Positions 22,726-35,620 of a DNA stretch of 64,000 nucleotides are shown piece after piece. The stretch comes from Pseudorasbora parva. Taxonomy: Eukaryota; Chordata; Actinopteri; Cypriniformes; Gobionidae. Made by a program: the position numbers and the translations under genes. A model generated the notes under the pieces. It saw nothing but the letters and a program-made list of their open reading frames with translations, was not told the origin of the DNA and searched no databases. Location of the stretch: contig NC_090183.1 in assembly GCF_024679245.1 (NCBI RefSeq), positions 20,751,207-20,815,206 on the forward strand. Direction: 5' to 3'. Position 1 is the stretch's first letter, and the number at the start of each line of letters is the position of its first letter.

Positions 22726-22757
22726 TAATAAACTTAAACTGAAACTGAAAAAAAAAA

Positions 22758-23994
22758 CGAGCCCCTAGAGGCGTGTGGGCGGAGCTAAAGAATAACGAGC
22801 GCACACAAAGAGGTGACGTCCTCAAGCGTGGAGAAGAAAACGCTACCCTAAATAAACCATGGCTATCAATCAGATTCAACTAATACAGATATGATCCAGA
22901 ATCAGTTCGGAGGCTGAAATAAATTGAACAGGAGAAGCAACAACAGCAGGATGTCCGTTCTGTAGTATGTAATGTATTTAGTGGTCTATCAACATGTGTG
23001 TGTTTACTCGCAGTTTATGAGGACATGATTCGGTTTTTGGACTATTGTATGCGACTAAACCTTAGCAGTAGCAAGCAAAGCGGTTTTGCACGTCAGACTA
23101 GTGTAACGTTATACATAGAACAACAATGGAGTAACCGTTAGCACATTTGAATGACAAAGCACGCTTTGTGAGAACCTCCCCTAGGTTTCTGTTTGGGTGG
23201 TTTTACAATAAACAAACTGACACCTATATTGGTCAGCTAAACAAATGTATTTAAACACACACCATAGATCCCATGCTCCATTGATAAATTAACTAACGTT
23301 ATACACGATCGTGTTGTTTACTGATGTTTACTGATGTTTACTTACGTAACGATAACCAACAACATAGATATTTGAAGCAGTTTTACTCACCGCCTGTTTC
23401 CAAAGCAGGACCGTGAACCTTTATCGTTGGGATCGCTCCGTCAAAAACACACATCTTTGGTAACTGTTGATTTCGTGATGTCCTATGACAACCGTGACCG
23501 TGGAGATCCACTTCGCGACACGACCGAAGCGTATGTTGTGACGCTTCCCGTCATTTCTGCGTTCAAATCGGTTCAAATGCAGCGCTGCCTTCCCGGAATG
23601 CTGTGCTGAAGCTTTGAAGTCGCTTGATGTCAGCCATAGGAATAAAGTGGAGCGTGGCGTGACAGAAGTGTTGCACAGACGAGTGGATCTGCTGCACCTG
23701 AGAGCAGTGTTTATGGGCGGTATCTAGTCACGCGCGCGCGCACCCTTCCGGGAGAAGAGCCGTACGGCCCATACAAGGACATTCCACTCTATCGACGTCA
23801 AGCGGACCCATACTTGAAAAAAACTCTCCAAAACTTGTGAGAAACCGGAATGAGTATTTTTGACAGAGAAATACTCCATTAAACATCCAACTTAGTTTTT
23901 GAAACTTTGTCTATGTTAAGGATGGGCATCCAAGTCTTTAACAATGTAAAAAGCTCAGTATGCATGAAACACCATTCCCCCCCCCCCCCCCCCC
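22758..23994. repeat. Probable interspersed repeat, unclassified
   Basis: The block begins after the LINE tail and ends at an 18-C run (23977-23994). It is more GC-rich than its surroundings, with an ACGCGCGCGCGCAC stretch near 23734. Its sequence style matches fish DNA-transposon interiors, but no terminal inverted repeat or target duplication was found. No gene is recognised. Confidence 0.4.
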
Positions 23995-24409
23995 TTAAAG
24001 GACTGTTAATATATTTATGTTGTATTTATTTGTCCTATTGTCATTTGTTTTGTTTTTTTAATTGACCATTTACTCGATTACTTAATTACTTTAGAAATTT
24101 TACCTACATTAAGCAAATGCTTATTGGTGTGGTTTAGTTTTTGGTCATATTTTCCACCCTAATTTCACGTATCATGTTAATAAAGCTAGATAGCATAGCA
24201 CACCACTGGATAGCACACCTTTTTTGTAAAACCAAACAAGATTAATACATTTAGTTTGGTTTATTGCCATGTGTGACTATAGGGCATATAATAATGACAT
24301 GGTAAATGTGGCATCCTAATTATAGACAAAGGAATAAAAAAACTGAAAAAATACATGCAAATATTTCACTAATTTCTGGAAGTAACCATCACAAAGTCAG
24401 TCACAAATC

Positions 24410-24440
<31 letters not shown>

Positions 24441-24705
24441 CACGAGTGTGTGTGTGTGTGTGTGTTAGAGAGAGAGAGAGAAATCCTGGTTGGATTTTGT
24501 TTATTTTTTGATTGCTTGATATAGGCCTTTAATTTCATTTATAATGGTCTTAAAAAGTCTCAAATTTGACTTGGTGAAACCTGCAGATACCCTGAATAAA
24601 AACCACCAGCAGGTGGAAGCAATTCACTGTTAATGGTTGAGTCATTTAAATTCAGCCGATACATTCAAACAACTGATTAATTCAGGAATGTATCATTTGA
24701 CTATA
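23995..24705. other. No gene seen; TG and AG microsatellites, hAT end fragment
   Basis: TG repeats at 24410-24463 are followed by AG repeats at 24467-24480. At 24541-24594 a segment ends ACCTGCAGATACCCTG, which resembles the terminal repeat of a hAT family. The matching other end was not found. Confidence 0.5.
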
Positions 24706-24709
24706 TTAA

Positions 24710-26200
24710 AGGTGCCCTAGAATGATTTGAAACAATATGTTAAATTGTTCTCTGATATCTACATAAAGGGTATGTGGCTTATTTAAGGGCAAACATTGTC
24801 CAGGTACAGTTTTACAGGTCCATTTACAACCCTTTAAATTGTCCATAGGATGTAATGCTCTGTTTTTACCTTATTTGGAAGAGTCATGAATATTAATGTT
24901 GAGCTCTGCTCTGATTGGCTTATTTCAGCAGTTCAGCTGTTCAGCAAAGCGGCTCGTGAGTCCTGACCATCCTGACTGAACACAGACTGAATGAATGACA
25001 CTTTAAGCAAAACATCTCAGATGGAGATTGATAAAAATGCAGCCTACTTGTTTATTGGTGTTTTCAGATAATCTGCACGCGAGAAAGAGCTCTCTTTCGT
25101 GCAGTTGCCATTTCAGTCATTTAAATCCCCCAAACAGCTTTTCTCTGAAAAGAACACATCCAGTGTTTTACCTAAACATGTCCAATCTGGCAACTAACCA
25201 ACGCGAGCTCTCTGAAACGATCTGAAAACACCAATAAACAAGTAAGCTGCATTTAAGCAATCTCCATTTGAGACGTTATTAGTTATTAGACTACTTAGTG
25301 TCATTTAGTCTACAATTTAGACTTGTCTTTTTTTCGTCAACGATATTGTATGTTTATATAACGTTATTCATAATGTAATGTCAAATGACTGTCGTTTTAA
25401 CTTGAATGGTGGAAAAGGTGACGTTTGCTAGAAGGATCGAGTGAACGATCTGTAAGCATATCTACGGTTGTATTTTTTAATACAAAATAATATTAATCTT
25501 TGTCATTAGACACACTATTTAATTTTGTGTGGTACTTGGAGTTTCCTGTTGTTATTGTACTAGCATCTTGCGTCATCTAGACAATGCGGTCTCTAAGAAA
25601 CTTTCAATTTAATCAGAAATTGTTTAAACAGCTAGTCAATAAATGGATAAAACTTACTGCTTGCTAGAATACAGTTGATCCTTTCTTCAGTTTAAGACGT
25701 TGAGTGAAGCTTGCTTGAAATGGGCCGAACAAACGAACGTTTTGTTGTGGTATCCGATTATAATAAACCTCAACCATGACTGTTGACAACAGTCCCCTGC
25801 ACAGCCTAAACATGACGTGTTATTAGAGCTGCTATTTTTGCTATCCTCAAGTGTCTTTACCTGCAGTCTCAATGATTCAGCTTCCGCCTGACAAAGAACA
25901 TGTTTGGACAGATGCAAATGTTGGGGGCATGCAAGTGCATGATGATCCCCAACACTTGCGTCACGGTTGGGTTTATTTTGAAAAGCACTTATTTTTCTGT
26001 GGTGTTTTTCATGCACGAGATTTACATAAGTAGGAGGCAATGGTGTTTTGAGCATGATTTGAGGGCGGAGCCTGCACCGATTATTATTTTCTAATCTGAA
26101 AAGATAAATATAATTCCTTATTTTGTTCAAATGAGGGATTTTTTTATTTCTTGTATTTTCCCCCCAGAAAAGTTTTTTTTCATAAAAAAGTTTGATATAA
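24710..26200. mobile_element. TTAA-type DNA element, left end only
   Basis: TTAA at 24706-24709 is followed by AGGTGCCCTAGAATG, a terminus I associate with abundant fish TTAA-flanked elements. The expected inverted right end (CTAGGGCACCT plus TTAA) is not in the window, so the element is truncated or rearranged. The right boundary is a guess. The open frames inside are short and unlike known proteins. Confidence 0.5.
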
Positions 26201-26663
26201 ACCATATGTTAAATAAAAAAATAAAATTGATGGGTCATTGAAGCTAATGATTATAATAATAACAAACAGAGCAAACCAATAAAGATTTTTTTAATACAGT
26301 GAAACCGTGATATTTTCTGAGACGATTATAATACCGTGAAAATCTCATAGCGTTACAACCCTATGTGCAACAATTGATGTTGGAAACAAGTAGTAATGTA
26401 CTCAACAACGATTAATATAACCAGTTATAAAAAAAATTAACCAGTTCCCTGGAGGAGATCTATCAAATCAAAAACTAAAGGAGAGAAACAGACTTGGCCT
26501 ACAGCCTAATACAATCATCTTCCAGTTTGGCACATACCATACCAGAATTTGCTTCTGTACTTTTAAGACCTATGTAAATTCTATGTCAAGCAAAAATTGA
26601 TTCATGGTTGATTTTTCATCTTTTTTTGCTTTCAACCTTTCAACCTTTCTGTACACCCTTTAG

Positions 26664-26843
<180 letters not shown>

Positions 26844-26854
26844 TAAGTGATACC

Positions 26855-27061
26855 TGTTACTCCAAATAAACACAAAGTTTATAGTTCGTACAACTTTATT
26901 CAGTGCACGGCAAAGTTTTACACAACTTCCATCACCGTCACCTGCACGCACATTCGACACACTGCTCATGCGCCAACCTACCGGCACACCGTGCCGTATT
27001 CAACAGTGTAGAAGCACGTTTACTGTAATGAACAGTGTAGAGGGGAGATAACATGTTAACA
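26855..27061 (-). repeat. Copia 3' LTR (207 bp)
   Basis: Starts TGTTACTCCAAATAAACAC and ends ATGTTAACA on the + strand, giving TG...CA ends. It is flanked on the left by ATACC (26850-26854). Next to its inner end, on the minus strand, is a purine-rich TATAGGGAGAT that can serve as the polypurine tract. Confidence 0.85.
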
Positions 27062-27236
27062 ATCTCCCTATACTTTAAACAAACAAAAAAAATAAAATTT
27101 GATACATAAACCATATATAACAAAGTCAACAGTTACCACAAATAAAACAGTTGTTGCACATAAAACTGCAAGTGTTCAGTCTTTTCGAATGTAACCCTTT
27201 TTAAGCTAAGTATCCACAGTCCTTAGCAGAGCACTT

Positions 27237-30200
27237 TCAATAGCACCACCGTCCTTCACTGAGTGCTTTCGATAACAACAAAGCAGACTTCTTGGTAAGA
27301 CAATCAGCGAGTTGAGTTTTTGTGTCTGACCAGAGTACCTTCTTTATTCTTTTATTCTGTATGAGCTCTTTTATACTGTTTATATCCAGTCGAAGTCGTT
27401 TCTCAGTGACCTGTTTTGTTGACTTAAGAGCATCAAACAGAGAGTGATTGTCCGTAACACAGATCAAGGGAGGAGTATTGAGTTCAGCATTTCCAGTTGT
27501 GAGCTCAGAAAAGAGGGTAGCCAGAAAAACAGCATTATCTATTCCATCCGATAGGGCTAGTGTCTCCCCTGCCAGAGTACTCCTCACCACACGTCGAATT
27601 CTCTTAGATTGCCAACAGAGAGGAGAAAACTTCCCTCCTTCTCCCATGAGACCAATCAATGTTCCCCCATCAGGCAGATTTCCAAGGGAAGCATCACTGA
27701 AAACAATCAGGTTCAGAGCATCATTGTTTCCCAAATGCTGAAACTTGAGTCACCTTTTCAGATTTAATCTTTCTAATGACCTTATTTGTCTCATGAATAG
27801 ACTGGACTGTAGCATCTTTTATTTTTGATGCTAAGCTGCTTGCATCAAACATAATGTCTGGTCTGGTTTGTATTGCAACCCACAGTATCTGTCCTATTTT
27901 TGACCTAAGCTGCTCTTTTTCGGTCTCATTAAGAGAGGCATCTATCTGCACAGCACGTGCTGCTTGCAGGCGAATAGGCTTTAGGTTTTCAATGTATATA
28001 TGCTGATGTACATGAACTACATCGTTAATAGTGACAAAGTCCATTCCCACATAGCAGAAATTTTCATGTTCTTCACGCCCAACATGGAATGCAGACTTTA
28101 GTATAGGGATTACATCTGTTGAGAAATTTTCTGAGCCTGCCCAAAGAAAATCATCAACATGACATGCGAGTACTCCAGTAACCTTGCGCTGCTCGTCCAA
28201 CCAATAACACACTGCTGGATCTACTTGAGACATTCTTCCACCTGTACTTGATTTCTTTTACTTTGTTGTACCAGTATAGAGATGCATCTGCAAGACCATA
28301 AACACACTTGTTTAGTTTCCACAGAATATCTTCCTTTCCAGCTTCAGGAGGAGGTCGGACGTAGAGTTCTCTGGACAACTGATGGCCTTGTAAGAAAGCA
28401 GATTTGATGTCCATAGAATGGACATGCCACTTATTTTGACAGATTACTGCTAATAATAGCTTCAGAGAGTCGGAAGCACAGGTTGGGGAGTCTTTCTGCA
28501 GCTCATGGATATTAAGCTCTTCAAAACCTCTGGCTACAAGTGGTGCTTTAGGCACAATGCCATTGGGAGTTTCTTTGAGACTACAGACCCATCTGGTAGA
28601 GACACACTTTTGACCTGCATCATCAACTTCCACAAAAACATTGTTTTTGCTCCAATTTCCTCCTGTTTGGCTGCATCAAATGAAATGTCTTTTGTTATGA
28701 GTACATCAGTCTCCCTATCAGTTGATTCAATGTTGAGATTATCAACACATGACAAATCCACTGGCTCCTTTTGTCCATCACTGCCATCAGGTTCAATATG
28801 TTGCAAATTAAACCAGTTTTTGTATTTTCCTGAGGCTTTGCCTGCTCTGCCTAAAACCTTGGCTCTCTGTAGACTACTACCATCCTGTTTCATAAATGTT
28901 ACAATCTGTCCTGTCTTTAACTTTACACCAGCAGAAAAGACGGTGTCACCACAAACATTGTGATCGGTTTCAGTTTGTGTCATACTAGGATGAACCACTT
29001 CTCCTGTATTCACCTCATTGTCGCTGATGTTTTCCTGTTCACTGTCTGTGTTTTCTTCACCGTCTGAGCTTTCTGCTCCATTGTTTAAGTTGAATTTTTC
29101 ACTTGCTGTCTGACTGTTGTCTTGCACAGTTTGTTTATCCGATAATTCCTGATCATGTGTGTTTATTTTGCAGAGCCTGGATTGATGTACTCTAACTAGA
29201 GTCCCCCCATGTCTTACAAATACAACAGCTCCATCTTGACCAATAACTACCCCTGGTCCCTTCCACTCAGGACAGTCTACTCTTTTGTAAAATACCTTGT
29301 CTCCTGTCACACACATGTCATCTGTGGGCCTGAGCTGTTTGCGTAGCGCCCTTCTTATCCGCTCAGTTGACTCTGCTTCAGTGAATGCTTTCCTAGAAGC
29401 ATGTAACGCAGAAAAGTGTTCTCCAACTCTAGTACTCATGGTAGTGCCTTCTAGAGCAGGTAGTTTGTCAACTAATACAGAAGGAAGGTTTGGATTCTGT
29501 CCAAACACTAGTTGATATGGACTGTAGCCATGAACATTCAACATACTGTTCTTGGCCATGAGGGCCCAGTCAAGGGCAGTATGCCAGTCACATCCATTTT
29601 CTCGTTTGACCTTCTGGATTATTTCAGTGAGCGTTTGACGATGTCTTTCAAGTAGCCCGTTGCTCCAGGGACTGTATCCTGCTGTTGTTTTTGTCTCAAT
29701 GTTAAAGTTTTCAGCCATGTCTCTGATTTCTTCGTTGTTGAATTCTCCACCATTGTCACTGTACAGCCTCTGGGGGGCGCCATGGACACTTATCCAAGTG
29801 TGAATTAAGGAGTTGACAATTTCAGATGACTTCTTTGTTTTAACAATGTTTCCAGCGCTGAAACGTGTGAAGTGGTCGATAATATGAAGATACCACATCC
29901 CTGGCTCCAACTCGTGCAGATCCACTGCCACAGTCTCATTATATTCTGAAGCTAAGGGTAGCCCCACGGCAGGTTTTGGCTTCGTCTTTTTGAACTTTTG
30001 GCATATTTCACAGTCGGATACTATTTGTTGTAAAATAGTAAAGCATTCTTTGTCGTTATTTCCTGAACTGTGAATGAGTCTCTGTAGCCTGTCTGCTGAG
30101 GCATGACCAAACTGTTTGTGGAGCTTCAGAAGGACACTTTGCGTTTCTCATCTGCAGGCATATTTTCTGTCTCTGTTAGGACTAGGTCAGCTTGACCTTT

Positions 30201-30755
30201 TTTAGTATTTTTGTCTCTGATATCAACACAGTAATGTCCAGAACTAGTAAATTCAAGAGGAATGGATTGCCTGAACATCACTGCGCTGTCCTTTTCCATG
30301 TCCAAAATGGTCCCTGACTTCTTCAGGGATGTTTTACTCGGCAGAAGTGGAATGTCCACCTTGACAACTTCAGTTTCAATTTGGCATTTCGTCAGTCCTA
30401 TTTTAGCTGGCAGTTTCACATTTTTTGTGGAATATACCAAATTCCCATCTCCAAATCGAAATGGTCTGCAACTGGGAGTTTCTGTTTGCATCAACTGGCT
30501 CAATTGATCTTGGGTGAGGTCATCAATTTAGCTTTCCAGCCATTTCTCCCCACACACAGTACGCGTACAAGCAGTGTCAATAATCGCTGATCCCAATGAT
30601 TCAGTCATAAATATCTCTGCATCTGAGATGGCTGCCTTTGTAAACAATGTAATGTTACATTCCTCTACATTTGCATCTTCAGTTACTCTTACTTGTTCAG
30701 TTTTTTTTGTGGGGACAGTCTTTGGCCCAATGAAATGTACACTGGCAAATAGCAC
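27237..30755 (-). pseudogene. Copia pol: protease, integrase, RT, RNase H (broken)
   Basis: Protease: AIIDTACTRTVCGEKW at about 30550-30600. An in-frame TAA (30528-30530) follows, and a frameshift near 30130. Integrase: an LHKQFGH...CEICQ zinc region near 30000-30120, then a DD35E triad (VDLHEL, SDNGGEF, LLERHRQ) in the frame 28534-29967. A frameshift near 28540 leads to RT, with VHSMDIKSAFLQG and YGLADASLYWYNKV. Another near 28240 leads to LACHVDDFLWAG, the RT catalytic Asp pair. A last one near 27730 leads to RNase H, with VFSDAS, LAGETLAL, CVTDNHS and WSDTKTQLADCLTK. All copia domains are present but cannot be translated as one protein. Confidence 0.9.
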
Positions 30756-31437
30756 ATCTGGATCTCTTACCGAACTTATCCAGTGGATTAGTCCCTGGTA
30801 ATGGCTGCTTTAGTTGTCCACTTTGGAAAGTTGTGCTCCGTCTTGTCCTGCCTTGTGGTCTTTGTTCTGTGAAAAACGCTACGTCCTGGTTCACTTGTAT
30901 TCCGTTCAACGAACCTGTCGATTTCCCTCTGAAAATCCTTTTTAGAGCAGACTTCATGGAGGAAAACGTCAACTCGGTGCAGGCCATCAATGCTAGCTGT
31001 CTGCTTTTATCGTCGAGACAGGCCGTGTCTAACAGCTTAAACGCCAGTACAGCATCAGGAAGTGTCATACTATACTTTTTTATCCGGTTGTAACGCTGTT
31101 CGAAGTCAATAATGTAGTCCTCCATTGAAACTGAACTATTCTTCGTTATGCCATCAAAATATGAATAGGCTTCATACGCGCGATCTTTTTCCTCTTTAAG
31201 AAACACGTCGTCCAGCTTTGCAATCAACTTTGCCATACCGTCATCACTGTCCAAATCTTCCGCAGCTATTTCCATCGCTGTTTCACGGGCTCTCCCTTCA
31301 AGCCCCAAGGCGACAGCAAGGGCTTGCTTCTTTTTATCGAGATCGGTAACCCGCGTCCAGATATTAACTTCATTCTTCCAACACTCGTAGGGCCTGGCTT
31401 CATCAAACTTCGGCGGAACTTTATAACTAGCTGCCAT
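30697..31437 (-). CDS. Copia gag (246 aa)
   Basis: An intact frame from an ATG at 31435-31437, close after the primer site. The N-terminus is a helical gag core. The C-terminus carries one zinc knuckle, C228-x2-C231-x4-H236-x4-C241, ending in a lysine run. It would form the particle shell and bind element RNA. The stop lies just after an 8-A run. The protease frame is +1 relative to gag there, so either an indel in the A run broke a gag-pol fusion or a +1 shift is used. The first is likelier given the other lesions in pol. Confidence 0.85.
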   Translation of the reverse strand: MAASYKVPPKFDEARPYECWKNEVNIWTRVTDLDKKKQALAVALGLEGRARETAMEIAAEDLDSDDGMAKLIAKLDDVFLKEEKDRAYEAYSYFDGITKNSSVSMEDYIIDFEQRYNRIKKYSMTLPDAVLAFKLLDTACLDDKSRQLALMACTELTFSSMKSALKRIFRGKSTGSLNGIQVNQDVAFFTEQRPQGRTRRSTTFQSGQLKQPLPGTNPLDKFGKRSRCAICQCTFHWAKDCPHKKN

Positions 31438-31442
31438 CTTTT

Positions 31443-31460
31443 AACCATCCTCTGCTACCA
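31443..31460 (-). other. Primer binding site for initiator tRNA-Met
   Basis: The minus strand reads TGGTAGCAGAGGATGGTT directly after the 5' LTR. This is an 18-base perfect complement to the 3' end of vertebrate initiator tRNA-Met (ending CCATCCTCTGCTACCA). Confidence 0.9.
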
Positions 31461-31528
31461 TGTTACTCCAAATAAACACGACATTTATAGTTCGTACAAC
31501 TTTATTCAGTGGAGATAACATGTTAACA
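31461..31528 (-). repeat. Copia 5' LTR (68 bp, internally deleted)
   Basis: It matches both ends of the 207-bp LTR but lacks about 139 bp between TTTATTCAGT and GGAGATAACA. The outer TG and CA ends are kept, and ATACC follows at 31529-31533. Confidence 0.85.
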
Positions 31529-31533
31529 ATACC

Positions 31534-32792
31534 TGTTGTAGTTAGGGATACAACGATATGAAAATGGTGACCAATATGATCATTTTTTTATATGTGAATG
31601 CTGATACCTGATATTTTGGCCAATAAATCTAAATCCAAATTTTAAATAAATCCAAATCCCAATTGTTGAGAGCCTAATTTCAAAAACAAAAGGCTCACCA
31701 TTAAAAGCCATGTCCTAAGCATGTGAACATAAATCAAACATATAAAATACAGTAGCCTAGTTTGACCCAGTGTCAGTTTTAAAATTGATTAAACGCTCCT
31801 ATGCCCAAATTTATTTTTCCGAAAAAAAAAAAAGATATCCATTACCTTACAAATAAATAAAAGTATACCTAAATAATGCCAGCATGTCATTGTTTGCAAT
31901 TACTCTTTGAGCTCTGTGTGCTGAATCTGAAGAGCTGAATGAACACCTGGCATGAACACCTTCGACATAAACAATATTGATTGATTGATTGATTGAACTT
32001 TATTACAACTATTACAATATTACAACATACATTACAAAGTAATAAAAATGCACAAATAAAGTCAGAATGTGTAACTCCTGTTGTGGATGCGCTCTTCACA
32101 AAACAACTCAATAAAATACAACAATTAAACCAAAATAATTCAGGTTTTATTACAATAGTTTTCTCTTTAAAATGTTATGTGACAGTCCTAATCATAATTC
32201 AGACACTTTGATCTAACCATGTTTGGTGTAAGTTTTTTTTCTTGAACAAAATGAACAAAATGAATCATTGCTTGCTTGATAGTTGGTTGACCTAAATTGT
32301 ATTATCTAATTGTGTACTTGTAAATTTGATAGCTGACTGGTTGATTATAATCCATTACACATTTTTCTATCCAAGTTATCTGACATTATCAAGATGAATT
32401 TGTTCTGACAACCTCAGACACTGAGTTCCTGTCATATTTTATTACAATTTTCTAAGCTATATCGAATAAATGTGATAATGTGAAAAATGTTAAAGGTTTT
32501 GGTTTTTGTATGTGTATATATATGGATGTGTTTATATATACTGTATATAGATGTGAGGTAATGATGCAAAGACATGCTTCAATTTCCTTCAGAAACCCCT
32601 TAAATTATAACACATTATTATAAGCTTACCATTCTGAATGGAGCTAAGGTGAAGAAATAGTTTTGAATACTGGCTTGTTGTGTACTTGCTCAAATTTATT
32701 TTGGATCATTTTCAACCAAAATAATTCATGGACTGCAGCTTTAAATTAAATTGAAAAATAAATTAAATTAAATTAAATTAAATTAAATGTAA
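31534..32792. other. Intronic sequence, possible left part of a split hAT-like element
   Basis: TAGGGATACAACGATATGA at 31543 resembles the inverted end near 37448-37476. Between, the sequence is AT-rich with no coding signal. Tandem AAATT copies at 32755-32787 lie next to the L2 tail. Confidence 0.4.
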
Positions 32793-35114
32793 ATTACATT
32801 GTCATTTAGCAGACGCTTTTATCCAAGGCAACTTACAAAAAGGGGAGAGCAATAGAAGCAACGAACAAACAAGGCCAACAACCTGCAAGAGCTGTAAGAA
32901 TTGTCAGTTAATCAAGCACAGTACACACTTTTTTTTTTTTTTTTTGAGACTAACAAACAGAAAATTTTATTCGATAGTTAAGTGCTAGTCTTTATTGGTC
33001 AGGTGCAATTGGAAAAGATGTGTCTTAAGATGTTTTTTAAAAATGGCTACAGACTCAGCAGCACGAATTGAGATCGGCAGGTTATTCCACCAGATGGGTA
33101 AAGTCCAGGCAAATGTCCGTGAGAGTGATTTCATTCCCCTTTGGGATGGAACCTCAAGGCACCGTTCACTCGCAGAACGCAAGCTTCTGGAGGGTGTGTA
33201 AGTCTGAACATGCAAGTCTAGGTATATGGGTGCAGAGCCAGTGGTTGCTTTGTAGGCAAGAATCAGTGCCTTGAATTTGATGCGAGCAGCCACTGGCAAC
33301 CAAGTCTGATGAAGAGAGGCATAACATCTCTCTTCGGCTTGTTAAAAACCACTCTCGCTGCTGCATTTTGGATTAGTTGCAAGTATTTGATAGTGCATAC
33401 TGGAAGGCCAGCTAGAAGAGCATTACAATAGTCCAGTCTGGAGAGAACAAGAGCTTGGACCAGGAGTTGTGCAGCCTGTTCTGATAGGAAGGGTCTAACC
33501 TTTCTAATGTTGTATAAGGCAAATCTGCAGGACCAGGCTGTTGCAGTAATTTGGTCAGTGAAGTTTAAATGGTCATCAATCATAACTCCAAGGTTCCTGG
33601 CTGTCCTGGATGGAGTTATGATTGATGAACCGAGCTGAATGGAGAAATTTTGATGAAGTGCTGGGTTGGTTGAGAGAACAAGTAATTCTGTCTTTGCAAG
33701 ATTAAGTTGCAGGTGATGCTTCTTCATCCAGTCAGAAATGTCTGTCAGACAGGCAGCGATACGAACACTGAGTATCGCTGGTCGCTAGGATCATCTGGTT
33801 GAAATGAGAAGTAGAGTTGAGTGTCATCAGCATAGCAATGATAGGAGAAGCCATGTTTCTGAATGACAGAGCCTAATAACGACATGTAGATGGAGAAGAG
33901 AAGTAGCACTAAGCCCTGGGGAACCCCAGTAGCTAGATGATGTGACTTAGACACTTCACCTCTCCATGACACCCTGTAGGACCTACCCGAGAGGTAAGAC
34001 CTGAACCACTGGAGAGCAGTTCCTGAGATTCCCATCTTCTTAAGTGTTGACAGGTAGATCTGGTGGTTAACTGTGTCAAAAGCAGCAGACAGATCCAGCA
34101 AGATGAGTACTGAGAATTTGGAAGCTGCTTTTGCCATTGTCAGAGCTTCAGTGACCGAGAGTAGGGCAGTCTCAGTCGAGTGGCCGCTTTTGAAACCAGA
34201 TTGGTTGTTGTCCAGGAGGTTGTTCTGTTCAAGAAACATAGAGAGTTGATTGAACACAACTCGCTCAAGTGTCTTTGCAATGAAAGAGGTTCAGAGAGGG
34301 TTTCTTAAGCAGTGGGGTTACCCGAGCCTGCTTAAATGCTGTGGGAAAGATTCCCATGTGAAGAGAAGTGTTGACAATGTGAGTGAGTGTAGGAGTGATT
34401 GAAGAAGAAATGGCCTGAAGAAGGTGAGTGGGTATAGGATCAAGTGGACAGGTAGTAGGATGATTGGAAAGGATGAGTTTAGAAATATCTGCTTCGGAGA
34501 GTGGAGAGAAGGATGGAGGTGTGTTTGTGTTAGTTGTTGAGATGTGAGTGTCAGTTTGTGGTGTGGAGAACTGGTTGCTGATGAGAGAGGTTTTGTTTGT
34601 GAAAAAGGATGCAAAGTCATCAGCTGTAAGAGTTGATGAAGGAGGGGGAGGAGGAGGACAAAGAAGAGAGGAGAATGTTTTAAGGAGTGTGCGAGAGTCA
34701 GAGCAATTGTTGATTTTGTTGTGGTAGTATGTTGTTTTAGCAGTGGAGACATTTGTAGAGAAAGAAGAGAGAGGAGACTGATACAAGGTAAGGTCAGTAG
34801 AGTTTTTAGATTTCCGCCATTTCCTCTCTGCCGCCCAGAGACCAGAGCGATGTTCACGGAGAACATCAGACAGCCAGGGGGCAGATGGGGTGGGGCGGGC
34901 TGGTCTGGATGAAAGGGGGCAAAAACTGTCTAAGGAGGATGTTAGAGTGGAGCAAAGAGTGTCAGTAGCACTGTTAGTGTCTAATGCTGAGAACTGAGCA
35001 GGTGGAGGGAGTCAAGATGAAACTATAGAGGATAGGCAAGAGGGAGAGAGTGAGCTTAGATTACGCCGAAAGCTAATCTGTGTAGGAGTGTGTTGTGTCA
35101 GGAGTCAGTATGAG

Positions 35115-35122
35115 GTTAAGAT
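35115..35122. repeat. Left TSD of the hAT in L2
   Basis: GTTAAGAT, a 7-of-8 match to GTTAAGAG at 36199-36206. The uninterrupted L2 copy near 43270 reads the same 8 bases once in complement, confirming a target duplication with one later substitution. Confidence 0.75.
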
Positions 35123-35556
35123 TAGGAGTGTGGCATATCATACCATCCACGATAATACAGTATACATTTTTACATGATAAAAAAGTGGCATATCGCGATA
35201 TCAATAGCAACGTGATGACGTATGGCGCATTTATTTTCCCTAGCGCACAACAACACCTGTCTGAGAGTATACACGAAGAGCAGCATGTCAGCCTCCTGAC
35301 GATTTAGTACCTAAAAAGGAGCTACTTGGTTACAAGAGGTCAACTCTCTTGACAACTGACATAACATAACATGAAGCTGTTATTGATGTTTGCAGCGCAA
35401 TATTTGAGTGGAAGGTTAACATTGACCGTTATTTTCATCAGCTACGGCTCGTTAGATCCAGCATTCTTCCTCCCTTGGATCAGGCACAGAGATAAAGTAG
35501 TGAATGGAGTAATGAGTAATTTAAATGAATGGATTATAGTATTTATTTGAAGTAAT

Positions 35557-35620
<64 letters not shown>

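Larger units (their letters stand above)
18590..22757 (+). mobile_element. LINE with L1-type ORF1 domain and jockey-type EN-RT
   Basis: In order: a 5'-truncated ORF1, a 500-bp spacer with a TG repeat (19425-19460), a long ORF2, and a 3' UTR with a stem-loop, an AATAAA (22727-22732) and a short GAAACT-rich A tail. The left boundary is not sharply defined. ORF2 is open for 940 codons, so the copy is fairly young. It differs from the two L2 copies further right in its RT sequence and its tail. Confidence 0.8.
26855..31528 (-). mobile_element. Ty1/copia LTR retrotransposon (4.67 kb)
   Basis: It has 5-bp duplications ATACC at 26850-26854 and 31529-31533, TG...CA LTRs, a tRNA-iMet primer site, and gag followed by protease, integrase, RT and RNase H. 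Integrase before RT is the copia order. The element is antisense to sec14l1. Pol is broken by one in-frame stop and several frameshifts, so it is defective. The left LTR is 207 bp and the right only 68 bp. Confidence 0.92.

Noticed and set aside
25687..26205. 172-codon minus-strand open frame left of the sec14l1 exon
   Set aside because: No recognisable domain, and it lies in a probable TTAA-element interior. Length alone is weak support.
1..26663. Earlier sec14l1 exons (GOLD, CRAL-TRIO, PRELI)
   Set aside because: I looked for the expected upstream GOLD-domain residues next to splice donors and found none. They probably lie left of the window.
30697..30755. Programmed -1 frameshift between copia gag and pol at the A-run followed by C
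   Set aside because: The protease frame is +1 relative to gag, not -1; a -1 shift meets a stop within a few codons. Indel decay in the A run is simpler.
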